64,000 nt of DNA. It comes from Amia ocellicauda. Its lineage: Eukaryota; Chordata; Actinopteri; Amiiformes; Amiidae. Below the pieces are notes generated by a model. That model did no database searches. It had not been told where the DNA came from and saw only the letters and a program-made list of their open reading frames with translations. A program made the translations under genes and the position numbers. Numbering within the stretch: the first letter of the stretch is position 1; each line of letters starts with the position of its first letter. The stretch covers positions 12,463,020-12,527,019 of the forward strand of contig NC_089868.1 in the NCBI RefSeq assembly GCF_036373705.1, in the 5' to 3' direction. Below, piece by piece: positions 11,002 to 22,290 of this stretch.

Positions 11002-13574
11002 TTAAAGTCTTGTCCTGAATCACAGGACAATACAATCAGCTGGTAGGATCCAGCACAGAGAAGCAGGTGTGCGGTTCAAGGAATACAAATATTGTGTCGA
11101 CTGCAGACTGCCACACAGTCCCTGCTTCTCACTCCTAGGAGGGTTTTTGATCGATGGTTACAATTATTGGCACTAATTTCTAGTTGAACTGCAGCAAATG
11201 AAATGCATAATAACCTGCATTTTCTCAGAAGAAATCAACTATTCTTGTTTTGTGTTAATAACTTATTTTTTCTTTTATACATGTGTAGAGCCAGAAATCA
11301 ATCCATCTCTTGTATTGACTGCACCATTATAGTAATGTCTTGTTCTTGCTGTTATGATTGTTTATTCATAATGTAAATGATGATTTGATTATGAAAAGTA
11401 AATGCATGTCAAATGTCTTGTGATGTAATTAGTTCCTCCTAAAGATGTTTACTGCTCACATAGTATCTAATTTCCTGTTACTAGTTTTTCTCTGCATTTC
11501 CTCAAAACCCTGACGATCGTTGGTTTATTAAATGATTCTAAATCGGAGCTACTGAGTGTGTTGCTGGTTTTTTCTTCCCTACGTGTGTCTCGCTGGCCTG
11601 CACCTCACTAATCCAGGTGTGTGTCTGTTTTCTGTTTTTACGAGTGTCTGAAGGTTAACAGAAGTTCTCCTCCTCCTCCTCGGTGAGTCAGGACTGGTAT
11701 ATTTTCTGACACGTATGCGCTGCTGAAATTCCTGACATCCTTGTGCCCTCTGATGGTAGGGATGAAAGGAGGCTTCACCTTCCTTTCCAGCAGCCCATTC
11801 CAATCCACTCTCTGAAACAAGACAGAAGAATGAAAGGACGGTCATGATAAGGTGGTGCCACCTTCATGTAAACGGATGTTGTGCCCCAACTTACCGAGAA
11901 GTAGGGATGCTTCTTCACTTCTGCAGCATCCCCTTCACCTGACCCAAGGCGCTCGGCTGGAGTTTTATTCAGAAGCTGCACATGATCCAGAACAAGAAGG
12001 AGAGAGAACGTTATTTTCCATTAATGTACTTCAAGTTGAAACGATGTTAAAAATAAGTTCCCGTAGTTGGAAGTAAAGTTGAGTGAGTTTGCGTTGTGGT
12101 TTGGAACCTCACTCCACTGCTACACAGTCACTGGGTATTGCTCCAATTCCATAACATTGACATTAACATTTAAGATACAGAGAGACAAACTGGAGGCAAG
12201 AACTTAAAGAACAACCCTGGCATACAGACCTCTTTCATTATGGAGGCGGCCTTTGAAGAGACGAACCAAGGATATCGCACTTCAGCCTCAACAATATTGC
12301 GAAACAACTGCTCTCCATCGTCACCGCGGAAAGGAGGCTACGGGCACAAGGAGAGAGGGATGAGAGCACATTAAAGGGATACTCCAGACCAGACCTTTGA
12401 ATATTCACATTCTGAGCCCAGGAATGCAAAAACCATACAGACACAAATATTGTATACTGCGCAACAAAATGGTAAATTCACACCTTAGACATGTCTTATT
12501 CATCGCTGCAATAACCGGAATCCTACCGAGAACCTAACCTGGTTAACAAAATGTCCTGAAGGGGTTGCCATCGTAACCTGGCAATAAAGGCATGTGCTTC
12601 CGGTTCTGTATGCAGGAGAGATCTATTTTTGGAACTATAAGATCGGATTTCAAATAGTCTAATTAAGTCATCAAGGCTTATGAATCCTAACTGGCCCTTG
12701 GTGGTATAGATTTAACTTTGCTTTGGTGACATTCAATGAAATGGTTTTAACCGTAATGGATCCACGAGAGGATTACAGTGGCCCTCTGCTCTCACTTTAA
12801 TACTGCATTACCTTGTATTTTTCGAGGCACTTGTAGGAATTAATTGGCAATCCTCTTTTCATACATGACGCTGAGGCGAGACAAAAGACAGACAGCGTGT
12901 GAATATACATTTAGAAACAGCACTGGTCAATAATTCTGCAGCTGCAACAAAGTGCCGACTTTACTGCAGAGTAAGAAAGTAAAAAAGTCAAAGAAGACCT
13001 TGCTAATGCAGTGCATTGGTGTATTCCATAAAAACACATGACTAGATTTATCCATCTTTGCTCTGCTTACAAATCTCTCTACATCACCAAGGATTACGAT
13101 ATCTCCTTTTTTCAGCGCCTTGTTGGCCACATTTTCGGATCTGTCTTTGTCCTCAGCCAGCAGCACCTATTAGAGCAACACAGAATCAAGATGGTCAAAC
13201 TCCACTCTCAACCTTAGCATCTACATTCACAACACAAGCATTTAGTAACACATCCTTCCTAATGCTGCACTTTAATAAGTCACACGCAATGCTTGTGTTA
13301 AAGGTTAAAAAGTGCAAATAATTTCAAAATTGTCCACACAGATTTCTTAGGAATCTAGTGTCATGCAAATATCTATTCTCCACATTTCCTATTAAATTAC
13401 TGATCGTTGGTTCTGCCCCACATTATATCCATGATGACTCTGATTACTGGGATTTACCTTCCCAAAAGTGCCATTCCCCAGCACGGCAACAGATTTATAG
13501 TCCTTGACACCAGAACCCAGAAGCCGCTGCCCCCTGCAGAAGAGAGAGGGGGGAGAATAGTCAGTTGCAAAAAT
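11002..13574 (-). pseudogene. PKN-like kinase copy A (pseudogene)
   Basis: Minus strand. Exons recognisable from copy C are the Gly-loop exon (13458-13533, LGNGTFGK), the catalytic-Lys exon (13075-13166), a stub of the next exon (about 12847-12870), the C-lobe exon with FRGDD (12240-12337), the ERLG exon (11895-11975) and part of the last exon (right end 11811). The VAIK motif has become VANK, and the donor after the Lys exon is destroyed. Exons for the HRD, DFG and APE motifs are missing. Two deletions in the last exon remove the C-terminal codons and shift the frame. Flanks down to 11002 match copy C at 53333 onward, so A and C arose by segmental duplication. A also keeps intron sequence shared with copy B (near 12660-12730) that C lacks. 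Confidence 0.85.
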
Positions 13575-14609
13575 GAATGTCTCATCCAAGATTTGACGGT
13601 ACATGGCCCGTCCATCGTCCCTTTGATACGGTGCAGTTGTCCTGTCCCCTTAGCAGAAAAACACCCCCAAAGCATAATGTTTCCACCTCCATGTTTGATG
13701 GTGGGGATGGTGTTCTTGGGGTCATTCCTCCTCCTCCAAACACGGTGAGTTGAGTTGATGCCAAAGAGCTCGTTTTTGGTCTCATCTGACCACAACACTT
13801 TCACCCAGTTCTCCTCTGAATCATTCAGATGTTCATTGGCAAACTTCAGACGGGCCTGTACATGTGCTTTCTTGAGCGGGGGGACCTTGCGGGCGCTGTA
13901 GGATTTCAGTCCTTCACGGTGTAGTGTGTTACCAATTGTTTTCTTGGTGACTATGGTCCCAGCTGCCTTGAGATCATTAACAAGATCCTCCCGTGTAGTT
14001 CTGGGCTGATTCCTCACCATTCTCATGATCATTGAAACTCCACGAGGTGAGATCTTGCATGGAGCCCCAGACCGAGGGAGACTGACAGTTATTTTGTGTT
14101 TCTTCCATTTGCGAATAATCGCACCAACTGTTGTCACCTTCTCACCAAGCTGCTTGGCGATGGTCTTGTAGCCCATTCCAGCCTTGTGTAGGTCTACAAT
14201 CTTGTCCCTGACATCCTTGGACAGCTCTTTGTTCTTGGCCATGGGGGAGAGTTTGGAATCTGATTGATTGATTGCTTCTGTGGACAGGTGTCTTTTATAC
14301 AGGTAACGAGCTGAGATTAGGAGCACTCTCTTAAAGGGAGTGCTCCTAATCTCAGCTCGTTACCTGTATAAAAGACATCTGGGAGACAGAAATCTTGCTG
14401 ATTGATAGGGGATCAAATACTTATTTCCCTCATTAACATACAAATCAATTTATAACTTTTTTGAAATGCGTTTTTGTGGATTTTTTTGTTGTTATTCTGT
14501 CTCTCACTGTTAAAATACACCTACCATTAAAATTATAGACTGATCATTTCTTTGTCAGTGGGCAAACATACAAAATCAGCAGGGGCTCAAATACTTTTCT
14601 CCCTCACTT
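13575..14609 (-). mobile_element. Truncated Tc1-like transposon
   Basis: The transposase begins at 14242 ([15 protein letters not shown]) with the paired-like helix-turn-helix region. It continues through the first catalytic Asp block ([13 protein letters not shown]) and [14 protein letters not shown], and stops near MYRQILDE, where kinase intron sequence begins at about 13574. The second Asp and the third acidic residue are therefore missing. A frameshift lies near MDG. The right terminal repeat, with its 'cagggg(c)tcaaatactt' motif, is intact up to 14609 and is followed by a TA-rich tract. The left terminal repeat is gone, so this copy cannot move by itself. Confidence 0.85.
14289..14377. 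repeat. Perfect 40-bp inverted repeat in Tc1 leader
   Basis: Arms at 14289-14328 and 14338-14377 are exact reverse complements over 40 bases, with a 9-base loop (14329-14337). The palindrome lies between the transposase start codon and the terminal repeat of the Tc1-like element. A transcript would form a very stable hairpin. Confidence 0.9.
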
Positions 14610-14667
14610 TATATATATATATATAATTTAAAATAACCATTCATTGTTTTAAACTCATGATTGCTAT

Positions 14668-15288
14668 TGTTAAGGTACAGTGTATCAGGCACACCAGTGA
14701 ATGCTTCCAGTAACGGATGAGACCTTTCTGCAGGAGACGAGCGCTCGGGAAGGAAAACTTCACAGACACTGAAGTCTGTTTGTTTATCTTCGTTTATTGA
14801 AAGTTTCACACAGCCTTTTATACATTTACAAGCAGTATTTCAAAGGAGTTTGGGGGCACTCCCGAAACTGGATATCTTCTTGGCATATGTCCGGGGCAGT
14901 TCCGAGACATGGGAAGCGATAATTAATAAGGTATTCTTTATAATTAGTTTAAGCAGGGAGGCGTTGATATCAAAGACACAGGTAACAAAATTTCGTAAGG
15001 TTTTCTTTGTAATTAGTTCAGTTATGGAAGCGCTGGTACCAAGGACACACTGTACTAATAAGAACGTATTAATACATAATTTTGGTTCGTTACCCAAGGA
15101 ATTTCCACGTCAGCAGAAATTGTTTCTGTCTGCCACACAGATAAGTCTGAGCAGAGAAATCATAATGTGAGCAGATAAATCCTAATAAAAATAAGTTTTA
15201 ACTAGTACCTTTCTGGAAAGTTTCTTATATTTTCTAACAGTTATACAGTGGGTATATACAGTACATAGGGGGCAATTTTACCCCAACA
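14668..15288 (-). mobile_element. Solo LTR with perfect 5-bp target duplication
   Basis: Read on the minus strand the 621-bp element starts TGTTGGGG and ends CCTTAACA. The flanks at 14663-14667 and 15289-15293 are both GCTAT, a perfect 5-bp duplication. A TATAAAAGG box (about 14814-14822) and AATAAA (about 14796-14801) sit close together, as in an LTR with a very short R region. The sequence CGAGCGCTCG downstream recurs in the LTR-like module at 22.03 kb. No coding part remains. It lies immediately downstream of the last CLCA-like exon. Confidence 0.85.
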
Positions 15289-15325
15289 GCTATTAAGTGG
15301 TAGGTTGATTAGATAATCATCTTAC

Positions 15326-18115
15326 TTCAAAACCAGATTTAATATTCTTGTACCTCCACTAGCTCTTGTGGGCAGGGCTTTGACCAGTTCTTCCCAAGAT
15401 GCATCATCATGAACCAGAGTTAAATGTTTGATTATGCTACCAACACTATGGAATTGAACTATCCCATCCATGGACTGCTCTTCAACAACCTCTCTCAGGA
15501 AGAGTGAAGCAGCCTGTCTCAGCCGAGTTATTCTGTTATACTGTAGCTCAATGGAAAACATGGAAATAATAATACAGCGTTACATGACTCATACAACCTT
15601 GCAGATCAGTACACATGCACACACACAAAATACATAAATAAAACAGAAAATGTGTTAATAAATGTATGTTCTTTTTTTAATTGTTATAATTTATTTAAAA
15701 AAATTGATTAACATGGGGAAACATGCACAGGCAACATGTATGTGAAATAGATTACTGGATGTAGTTTCATACACATAACAACAAGTGTAGCTTTTGAATA
15801 TTAATGTGCTAGAGATGATTACCCATATATTAATACATTCAAATTGGCAATGATTTAATTTACAGGACATTTGTTTACCCAGCTGGCCAGGATTTAAGTG
15901 CAATTGTTTTCAACACTAGTCCCCTCTTTCCAAAGGATTTTATTTGTCACCTTAAAATTATCAATTTGTAAAGATTTATTTAGCAGTTGTGTTGGTGAAT
16001 TATGTAATTTAAAGGTAATTTGGTATAAACATCTAAACACTTTTCAGCTCCCAGGGACCAGAGCTTCCACTGTCATATCACTTGCTAAATTGATTAATAA
16101 CTAACTTATTACAAACTACATTTATTCTAGTGTTTAGACATTCGTGATTTAGAGTGACCTGTACAATTAGCTGGATCAGGATCAGGGCTGTTTAAGCATC
16201 TCTGTAGCTTTATCGGAGAAATACGTAAGTGTGATAATGTCTGTGAAAAAAACAAACAAAAAAACATGGTAGTATCTTAGTAGTATGTTGGATATATATG
16301 CTAATCTTATGGCTAGTGTTTACTATGTTCTGTTTAAGACTTTGTCCATTGCCCTTGCAGGAGTTATATATTCTATGTAGGGTGTTTTGTAATCTCCTAG
16401 GTACATCTTTGTATCCTCCACTTATGATTTAGATATAGATACATCCGTCTCAGTGTTAATTGATTTCAATATTACAATAATGCTTTAAGGACTTACAATC
16501 ATGCTTCCTGACACATCCAGCACCAAGCACATTTCTCTCTGTCCCTTCTGTAACACTGTGAACTGGGGTGCAGGAGGAGGGGTGACCAAAACACCAGAGT
16601 TCCTGAAGTCCTCAGAGCTGCCAATCACACTCCATACACTTCTGTAGTTGCACATTCTGTTCTGCATGTTCTGGGCTTCCGTGTTATGTCTTTTGTCATT
16701 ACAGAATCCAGTTATCTATAAAATACAAGCATTAGTGTACCTGCAATTTCTATTCACGTCTGTGCTAAAATTTCAAATTGTACACTGGAGCAAACAGCTT
16801 TGAAAGTTTGTCCAGTTCGTTAGTTGTTGGGCATCTCTACTGGACTGACTGGGAAGGATAGAGAACACTGAGCTATACTAACCAAAGAGGAAGTAATAAA
16901 TGTTAATTGAAAACAAGGAATGATATTGGACAGATATTTTGTTTCTTGAGGACTTGTCAAATATCACACATGTAGATTGGTATGAGAACATTTAAAACTT
17001 AGTTTTACTACTTACAGCAGGCAGGCTCTTGATTATTTTCTGGGATAAACTGGCAGGTTGTATTGGGTAACCAGTAGCTGGGTCAATGGAGCACTGCCGC
17101 ACAGAATTGCCACAGGGGACACCTATGGTGCTTTTGAGATCTTTGAAACACCTGAAAAAATGTGCAATTTTTAAATATGAATTTCATATTTTAAATGGTA
17201 ATTTATATGAATACCATAATAATTAAGAGCAAAACCATATCGAAAGCAAATAAATTATAAATTAGTCATGTTTTGAGTATCAAATTACTTACTACTGGTT
17301 ATTGTCATGATTACCTTCGGGGGCACAGGAACAGGGGATCCCAGTGCAGTGCTGGATCGCGGGATGGTCGGACAGGTGTGGGTTGGGTACCAGCAAAGCA
17401 AGGCAAACAAGGGCTGAACGAAGACAAGGTCGTGGTAACAGGTGTTGGTCGTGGGATCAACAGGCAAAGGCAAGATGGATTCGTGGTCGGGAAGACAGGC
17501 AGGAAGTCAAGGGAACATGGGAAATCCAAGGCACAAAGAGGACAGGGATACGTGACCAAGACTGGAACAGGCACTGGGACAAGGCTAGGGATTGCAGTTG
17601 GAACTGACAACACTTCGCCCCGACGGAGGGAAGTGAGGGGATTATAAGGGAAGCAGGAACCAGGCTTGGGATGTGCAGGGCGAATGGGAACAGCGGGATA
17701 GAACAGGAGTGCACATGGGTGACCGGAATGTTAATAGACAGAGTGACGAGAGCAGGGAGAAGGCAGGGAAATGGCGGCCCCTAGTGGGGATAGAGGGGGA
17801 GCGCTAGGGGACCATGACAGCTATAGACTTATATAACTATTGCAATATTATGATGAATAGGAATGTAGTGTAATTAAAGTGTAATACTGTAATACAAATG
17901 TGTATGTTTCATTAATCTATATAAACACAATCATTATTATGTATACATACAGTACATTAAACTATAATGTATTGAAGCTTTAACTAAAATAGTTTAAAAT
18001 TACCTTGTTGCCTCAATCCGTTTCTCTTTTGATATGTAAAATGGCATTTGCTGGTTGTATTCATCATAGACCCCCATCTCAAATGAGCCCATTCATGTAT
18101 AAAGACATGAAGACA
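15326..18115 (-). CDS. Partial CLCA-type gene (four exons)
   Basis: Minus-strand exons at 18004-18115, 17016-17151, 16497-16715 and 15326-15540 have clean acceptors and donors and compatible phases. The first encodes FIHEWAHLRWGVYDEYN; HEWAH is the HExxH zinc-protease motif of the CLCA N-terminal domain. The third encodes MCNYRSVWSVI and CLVLDVSGSM, the MIDAS metal site of the VWA domain. The fourth continues the VWA domain (RITRLRQA, GIVQFHS, ASGGT). CLCA proteins are secreted self-cleaving regulators of calcium-activated chloride current. The second exon (about 45 codons) is shorter than usual. No signal-peptide exons lie to the right and no C-terminal exons to the left, where an LTR and Tc1 sequence begin. 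The copy is probably truncated, although these four frames are open. Confidence 0.75.
17303..17819. mobile_element. Solo LTR inside the CLCA-like intron
   Basis: The segment starts TGTCATGATT and ends ACCATGACA, with 5-bp flanks GTTAT and GCTAT (one mismatch). It is GC-richer than its surroundings and has several overlapping long ORFs that are composition artefacts. It sits in the intron between the HEWAH exon and the next exon. Confidence 0.7.
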
Positions 18116-18789
18116 CTGTATACACACTTCACCTATCTTACAATGTCATGTTAATATGGTAAACATTGTTTTATAGCACTCAAATAAACATTTACATTAA
18201 TAAGCAGGTTGTTATTTTTCTTTAATGATATTTCGCTGGCAGGCTGAAAAGGATGGAATTTAGAAACAGGAAGAGGTCATGAACTATTACTCTCCAATTA
18301 AACACATTGTTTCAGAGAATCGGTAGTTTAAGCATTTTTTTTAAATAAAAACTTAAATAAATGCTAAATCTCAATTTTTTAAGAATATATATTTATCATT
18401 TGATAATTTTTTTAGCAAAATAAATATATAGCTAGCATGCACATACAGTCCTGCCCATCTGGTGCAGGTCAGCCTCTCACAGCAGTGAGGGCGGTATTTC
18501 AGTAAACTGTACAATTTGAGCTGCGTTTTAGTGCATCGTCGGGGCATCAAATTGTCCGACTCTGTTTTCGTGATGTGGTCTGAGTGGAGACTCTCTCCAA
18601 AGTAAAAAGCAAAAGCAGCCCAGTAAAAACTGAATAAAAAAAATCACAGAACTGGGGCAGGAAGGGTCAGGGCAGAGCTTTATATACTGTGAGTGGTCAG
18701 AGGACCAACACGCCCAGGGTGTGAAGTAGTAAACTCACAGAGAGCAATTTCCCCCTTTGATAAGCTGGCACACAATCCCATCAGCATAA

Positions 18790-19165
18790 TGGCCTGGCTT
18801 CGTGTGTCCTCTTCACAGTGTCTGTGGCCTGGCTCAGTGTGTCCTCTTCACAGTGTCTGTGGTCTGGCTCCGTGTATCCTCTTCACTGTGTCTGTCGCCT
18901 GGCTCCGTGTGTCCTCTTCACAGTGTCTGTGGCCTGGCTCTGTGTGTCCTCTTCACAGTGTCTGTGGCCTGGCTCCGTGTGTCCTCTTCACAGTGTCTGT
19001 GGCCTGGCTCTGTGTGTCCTCTTCACAGTGTCTGTGGCCTGGCTCAGTGTGTCCTCTTCACAGTGTGTCCTCTTCACAGTGTCTGTGGCCTGGCTCAGTG
19101 TGTCCTCTTCACAGTGTGTCCTATTCACAGTGTCTGTGGCCTAGCTCAGTGTGTCCTCTTCACTC
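18790..19165. repeat. 35-bp VNTR
   Basis: About ten copies of a 35-bp unit (GTGGCCTGGCTC + CGTGTGTCCTCTTC + ACAGTGTCT) with a few point changes and some partial units. All plus-strand frames are open through it because the unit lacks stops, which produces repetitive ORFs. The same unit recurs at 37.18-37.52 kb. Confidence 0.9.
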
Positions 19166-19289
19166 TTTAGTTCAAAACACAAAGAAATGCATGTCATTAA
19201 TCCACAGCAGCTAGCAGTGGACAAATGCAGAATGTATTGAAAGCAAGGAATGAGTGAACCTTGAATAAGATTTGAGCAGACGTTTGCAG

Positions 19290-19385
19290 TCACCCTGGAA
19301 GCGCAATCCCTGCTCTGCCTCCCCGTCCGACTTGAAGAAGGAGCCTCGGCCTCTGTGGAGCGATGAGGACAAGTATGAAAAATAA
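19290..19385 (+). CDS. Exon-like ORF, duplicated copy 1
   Basis: After an acceptor-like TTTGCAG (ends 19289) a frame opens in phase 0: SPWKRNPCSASPSDLKKEPR, then PLWSDEDKYEK and a stop. The second copy lies at 37648-37767. Between the copies the acceptor, frame and the EPRP-WSDEDK core are conserved. The family is unknown. It might be a terminal exon of an unrecognised gene, or conserved only because the duplication is recent. Confidence 0.3.
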   Translation, partial: SPWKRNPCSASPSDLKKEPRPLWSDEDKYEK

Positions 19386-19679
19386 TTATTAAAGCTGTTA
19401 TACAGTTAAATGGTTAGATTATGCCTTAACTTAGATATGTGCAATACCAAAAAAACTAAACGTTGACTTTTTATGCACCAAAAACATGTAATTCTTTAAC
19501 AAATTCGCCATCTTGGATTTTCTTTAATTATTAATTAAAAAGAAGTTTTAAAATGTACTAAAAGTAAACGTATAAATAACGACCACATTTATCATAGCAC
19601 AAGACTCTTGTCTAACATTTGGATGGGATAGTTGATGCATTTGTATCGATTTGTGTGAACTACACATACATTGTCAAAT

Positions 19680-19810
19680 GGTATGGCTCAGAGCATCTAC
19701 AAAACTGCAGCTCATGTGGGGTGTTCCCGGTCTGCGGTGGTCAGTACCTATCAAAAGTGGTCCAAGGAAGGAAAAGCGGTGAACCGACGAAATGGCTTGA
19801 TCATTGTCAT
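19680..19810 (+). mobile_element. Tc1-like transposase fragment
   Basis: The plus strand encodes SEHLQNCSSCGVFPVCGGQ and LSKVVQGRKSGEPTKW, the N-terminal helix-turn-helix region of the Tc1-like family also represented by the deletion derivative at 45964-46446. Only about 130 bp is left. Confidence 0.6.
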
Positions 19811-19969
19811 GTAAAATATGAATTATTCATGATTTGAGAATTCAATTAAACTTATTAGGTATTATTACAGTATATTTGTATTAAAATAAATGTTACATTA
19901 AACCATATTAATATTATACTGTATGTATTTGACTTTCTTCCATTAACCCACTTATAGGTAACAGTACAG

Positions 19970-20400
19970 ACAATACATCAAGTGAGGATCCTAAAGGATT
20001 GTAAAGGATCCGACAAGATTCTGTCAAGATTTTTATCTGTGAATCCAAGGAAGCAGGGTGTTGTAGGAGGGTTGTCTGAATGTGGCTTTACAAACAAGGC
20101 ATCAGTACATAAGTACTTCCTAAATACTAAATACTTACATAACATATTCAATGTGACTGAATTGTAGTTTGTTATTAGGCAAAAAAAATATTCTGGACAG
20201 GATTATGGCCAGGATCAATCACATCGCTGGGGAGTTTTTTTCAGATTGTGACGCCTGTCTGTGTGAAGAAGTGTCTCCTGTTTTCTGTCCGTGTGTCCCT
20301 GCTGATGTGGAAAAGCTCCTCTGGTTTGATGGTGAAAAGGTTCAGTTCCCTCAGTCTCTCAGTAGGACATTCCCTTCAGACCTGGAATAAGTCTGGCTGT
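19970..20400. mobile_element. LINE-derived fragment
   Basis: The plus-strand text 'gtgaggatcctaaaggattg' encodes VRILKDCKGSDKI. The minus strand has 'gaactgaaccttttcaccat'. Both resemble the C-terminal reverse-transcriptase region of fish L2/Rex-type LINEs. The frames are broken and the two parts face opposite ways, so more than one insertion may be present. Confidence 0.35.
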
Positions 20401-20924
20401 TTTATTGACTGTTCCTTTCCTTTACCACTGTTTATTATTTACGTGTGTTTCTTGATGTAATCGAATTATTGAGTGCTGTGTGTTTTATCACTAACCATGG
20501 TCCTCTGCCCTTCGCCAAGCACCTGTCCCTGATCACAGGTGCGCCCCAAAGCTGGACTGCTCTTACCTGTTCTCTGGCCCTGTGAGAGGGAGCTGACCAG
20601 TGAAAAGGGGAATGGAGTCAGACGGAAAGGAGACACACTGGGTCCGCAGTCTGTGAGAAGCTGAGCGCAAGAGCCAGTCGAGACGCAGAAGAGCGCTGCA
20701 GGGGGAATGGCGCAAGCTGCAGCAATTGGTAATAGACTTGACTCCCTGTTCCTGTATCTATTTCCTGAGGTCCCCTACTAGTGTTCTTAATACAAGAACA
20801 GGGGGGAAAAAATCAGTCATTGAATAAAATGCACCTTTCTGGTTAATTTAGAGATTCAAAAGTAGTCAAGAAAGTTGTTGACTTTTAACTTGATATCACA
20901 CTTCAGTGTTTGTTTTAAAAGCAT
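20401..20924. other. No supported gene
   Basis: Moderately GC-rich repeat-like sequence around 20500-20760 (gcgccccaaagctgg, ggagctgacc) with no coding support. Confidence 0.3.
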
Positions 20925-21225
20925 CAAGTCTTTATTTGGCACAATCTGGCATTAAGAAAATGTGCTGAGGAGGGCCGCCCAGAGATGCACTCCAAGCAGT
21001 GGTGTCTGTTCACACAGGAGGGGTCCTCCAGTGCCCTGCACAGGTGGTCTGGCCCCAGGCGTGTGGTGCAGGAGGCGTGGCCATCCTCCGGGGGCAGGGT
21101 GCGGTGGCCGCATGTGGAACCATGTGCCGCAAGAGTGTGCCCTCTCCCTGACTGGGGTCTACTGTGTGTGCACCTTGGGACGCAGGCAGGAGCCCAGTTG
21201 CCTGAGGGTGGACAGCGGGTCCATG
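20925..21225 (-). other. Terminal-exon-like segment with polyA signal
   Basis: A minus-strand frame encodes DPLSTLRQLGSCLRPKVHTQ and stops near 21163. AATAAA lies at about 20934-20939, after a GC-rich stretch that could be a 3' untranslated region. No acceptor with a polypyrimidine tract precedes the frame. It may be the last exon of an unidentified gene or an old retrocopy end. The segment is GC-rich compared with its flanks. Confidence 0.25.
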
Positions 21226-21354
21226 ACAATTCATCCCGTGACAATTTGTCCCTGTCAATTCGCCCCCATCATTACATGTTCTCCACTTGATCATTTGTAA
21301 CCAAATTATTGTAGAGCCATAGAACACATATATGTGTATATATACTAGGCAGGC

Positions 21355-21355
<1 letters not shown>

Positions 21356-21402
<47 letters not shown>
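21356..21402. repeat. (TA)n microsatellite
   Basis: Uninterrupted TA dinucleotide run. Confidence 0.9.
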
Positions 21403-21404
<2 letters not shown>

Positions 21405-21990
21405 AGCAAAGTGCATGGCCATGTAGTGGATGGGCGCTATTATAGGAACTACAAACTACAAAATCACTGCTGCTAAAAAAACTACATTCCCCAAGAAGCA
21501 TCCAGGTCCTTTGTTTCCAAAGGGCAGCAGACTCACCTGTCAGGCATTAAGGGCTAATGCAATGCCTATATAAAGTGATCTCTGCTCCTGGAAAGGTGTG
21601 GTAGTAGGAGGACACTGTGTGTGAGAGTTTGTGTGGTGTTTGTGTGGTGTTTGTGTGGTGTTTGTGTGGTGTTTGTGTGGTGTTTGTGTGGTGTTTGTGT
21701 GGTGTTTGTGTGGTGTTTGTGTGGTGTTTGTGTGGTGTTTGTGTGGTGTTTGTGTGTTGTTTGGAAGACAAAAGGATAGACCTTACTGCGTATGACCCTT
21801 GCTTGTTGGGACTTTCTTTCTGGCGTGATATATATTGTTTGGAGGAGGAACTGTACTGAACTTTGGACTGGCTATTGGAATATGAGACTTGTGCTTTATA
21901 AGGCAGAAATTATAGACATTGACCCAGGTAACCCAGAAACCGCTTTGAACAGACAGTTTCTGAAGAATCCCCTAAGTTATTTTCAGAAAT
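21403..21990 (+). mobile_element. LTR-like repeat with TATA box and minisatellite
   Basis: The plus strand starts TGTAGCAAAG. It carries a TATATAAAG box near 21567, followed by an 11-bp minisatellite (GTGTGGTGTTT)n at about 21622-21757. The layout suggests an LTR promoter whose transcribed part has expanded into a tandem repeat. The right end is not defined. Confidence 0.35.
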
Positions 21991-22290
21991 CAGATTCAAG
22001 ATGTTTGAATTAAATAGAGTCTTTATTAACGAGCGCTCGGAAGGAAGATCGACTGGTGACACGCAGGTATTTGTCTCAACTTCCTTAAAGAGTTCAGAGA
22101 GCATACAGTTTTATACACACACAGTCCTGTGTCTCATACCAATGCTAGGGGACTACACCCGTATATTTTGGGTGCCAGCCCAACGAATAAGAGAATGATA
22201 TCAAGGCAAATAATCTATGGCACAAACATATATCTAGTACATCTTGTCTTCACAGCTTTGCAGAGCCCCCCCTTAAACGGGAAGAAAGCG
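21990..22290 (-). mobile_element. LTR-like promoter/polyA module
   Basis: On the minus strand TATAAAACTG (near 22113) is followed by CGAGCGCTCG and then AATAAAGA (about 22020). CGAGCGCTCG is shared with the solo LTR at 14.7 kb, which suggests a related family. The ends are not resolved. Confidence 0.4.

Noticed and set aside
13407..13748. 113-codon plus-strand ORF
   Set aside because: Antisense to the kinase copy A exon and the Tc1 transposase.
17273..17714. Several 80-120 codon ORFs on both strands
   Set aside because: They lie wholly within or across a solo LTR that sits in a CLCA-like intron, and have no domain.
18693..19214. Long overlapping ORFs in all three plus frames (up to 173 codons)
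   Set aside because: They are produced by a stop-free 35-bp VNTR; three frames being open at once argues against coding.
21547..21859. Thr/His/Gln and Cys/Val repeat ORFs
   Set aside because: Translation of the 11-bp minisatellite on each strand.
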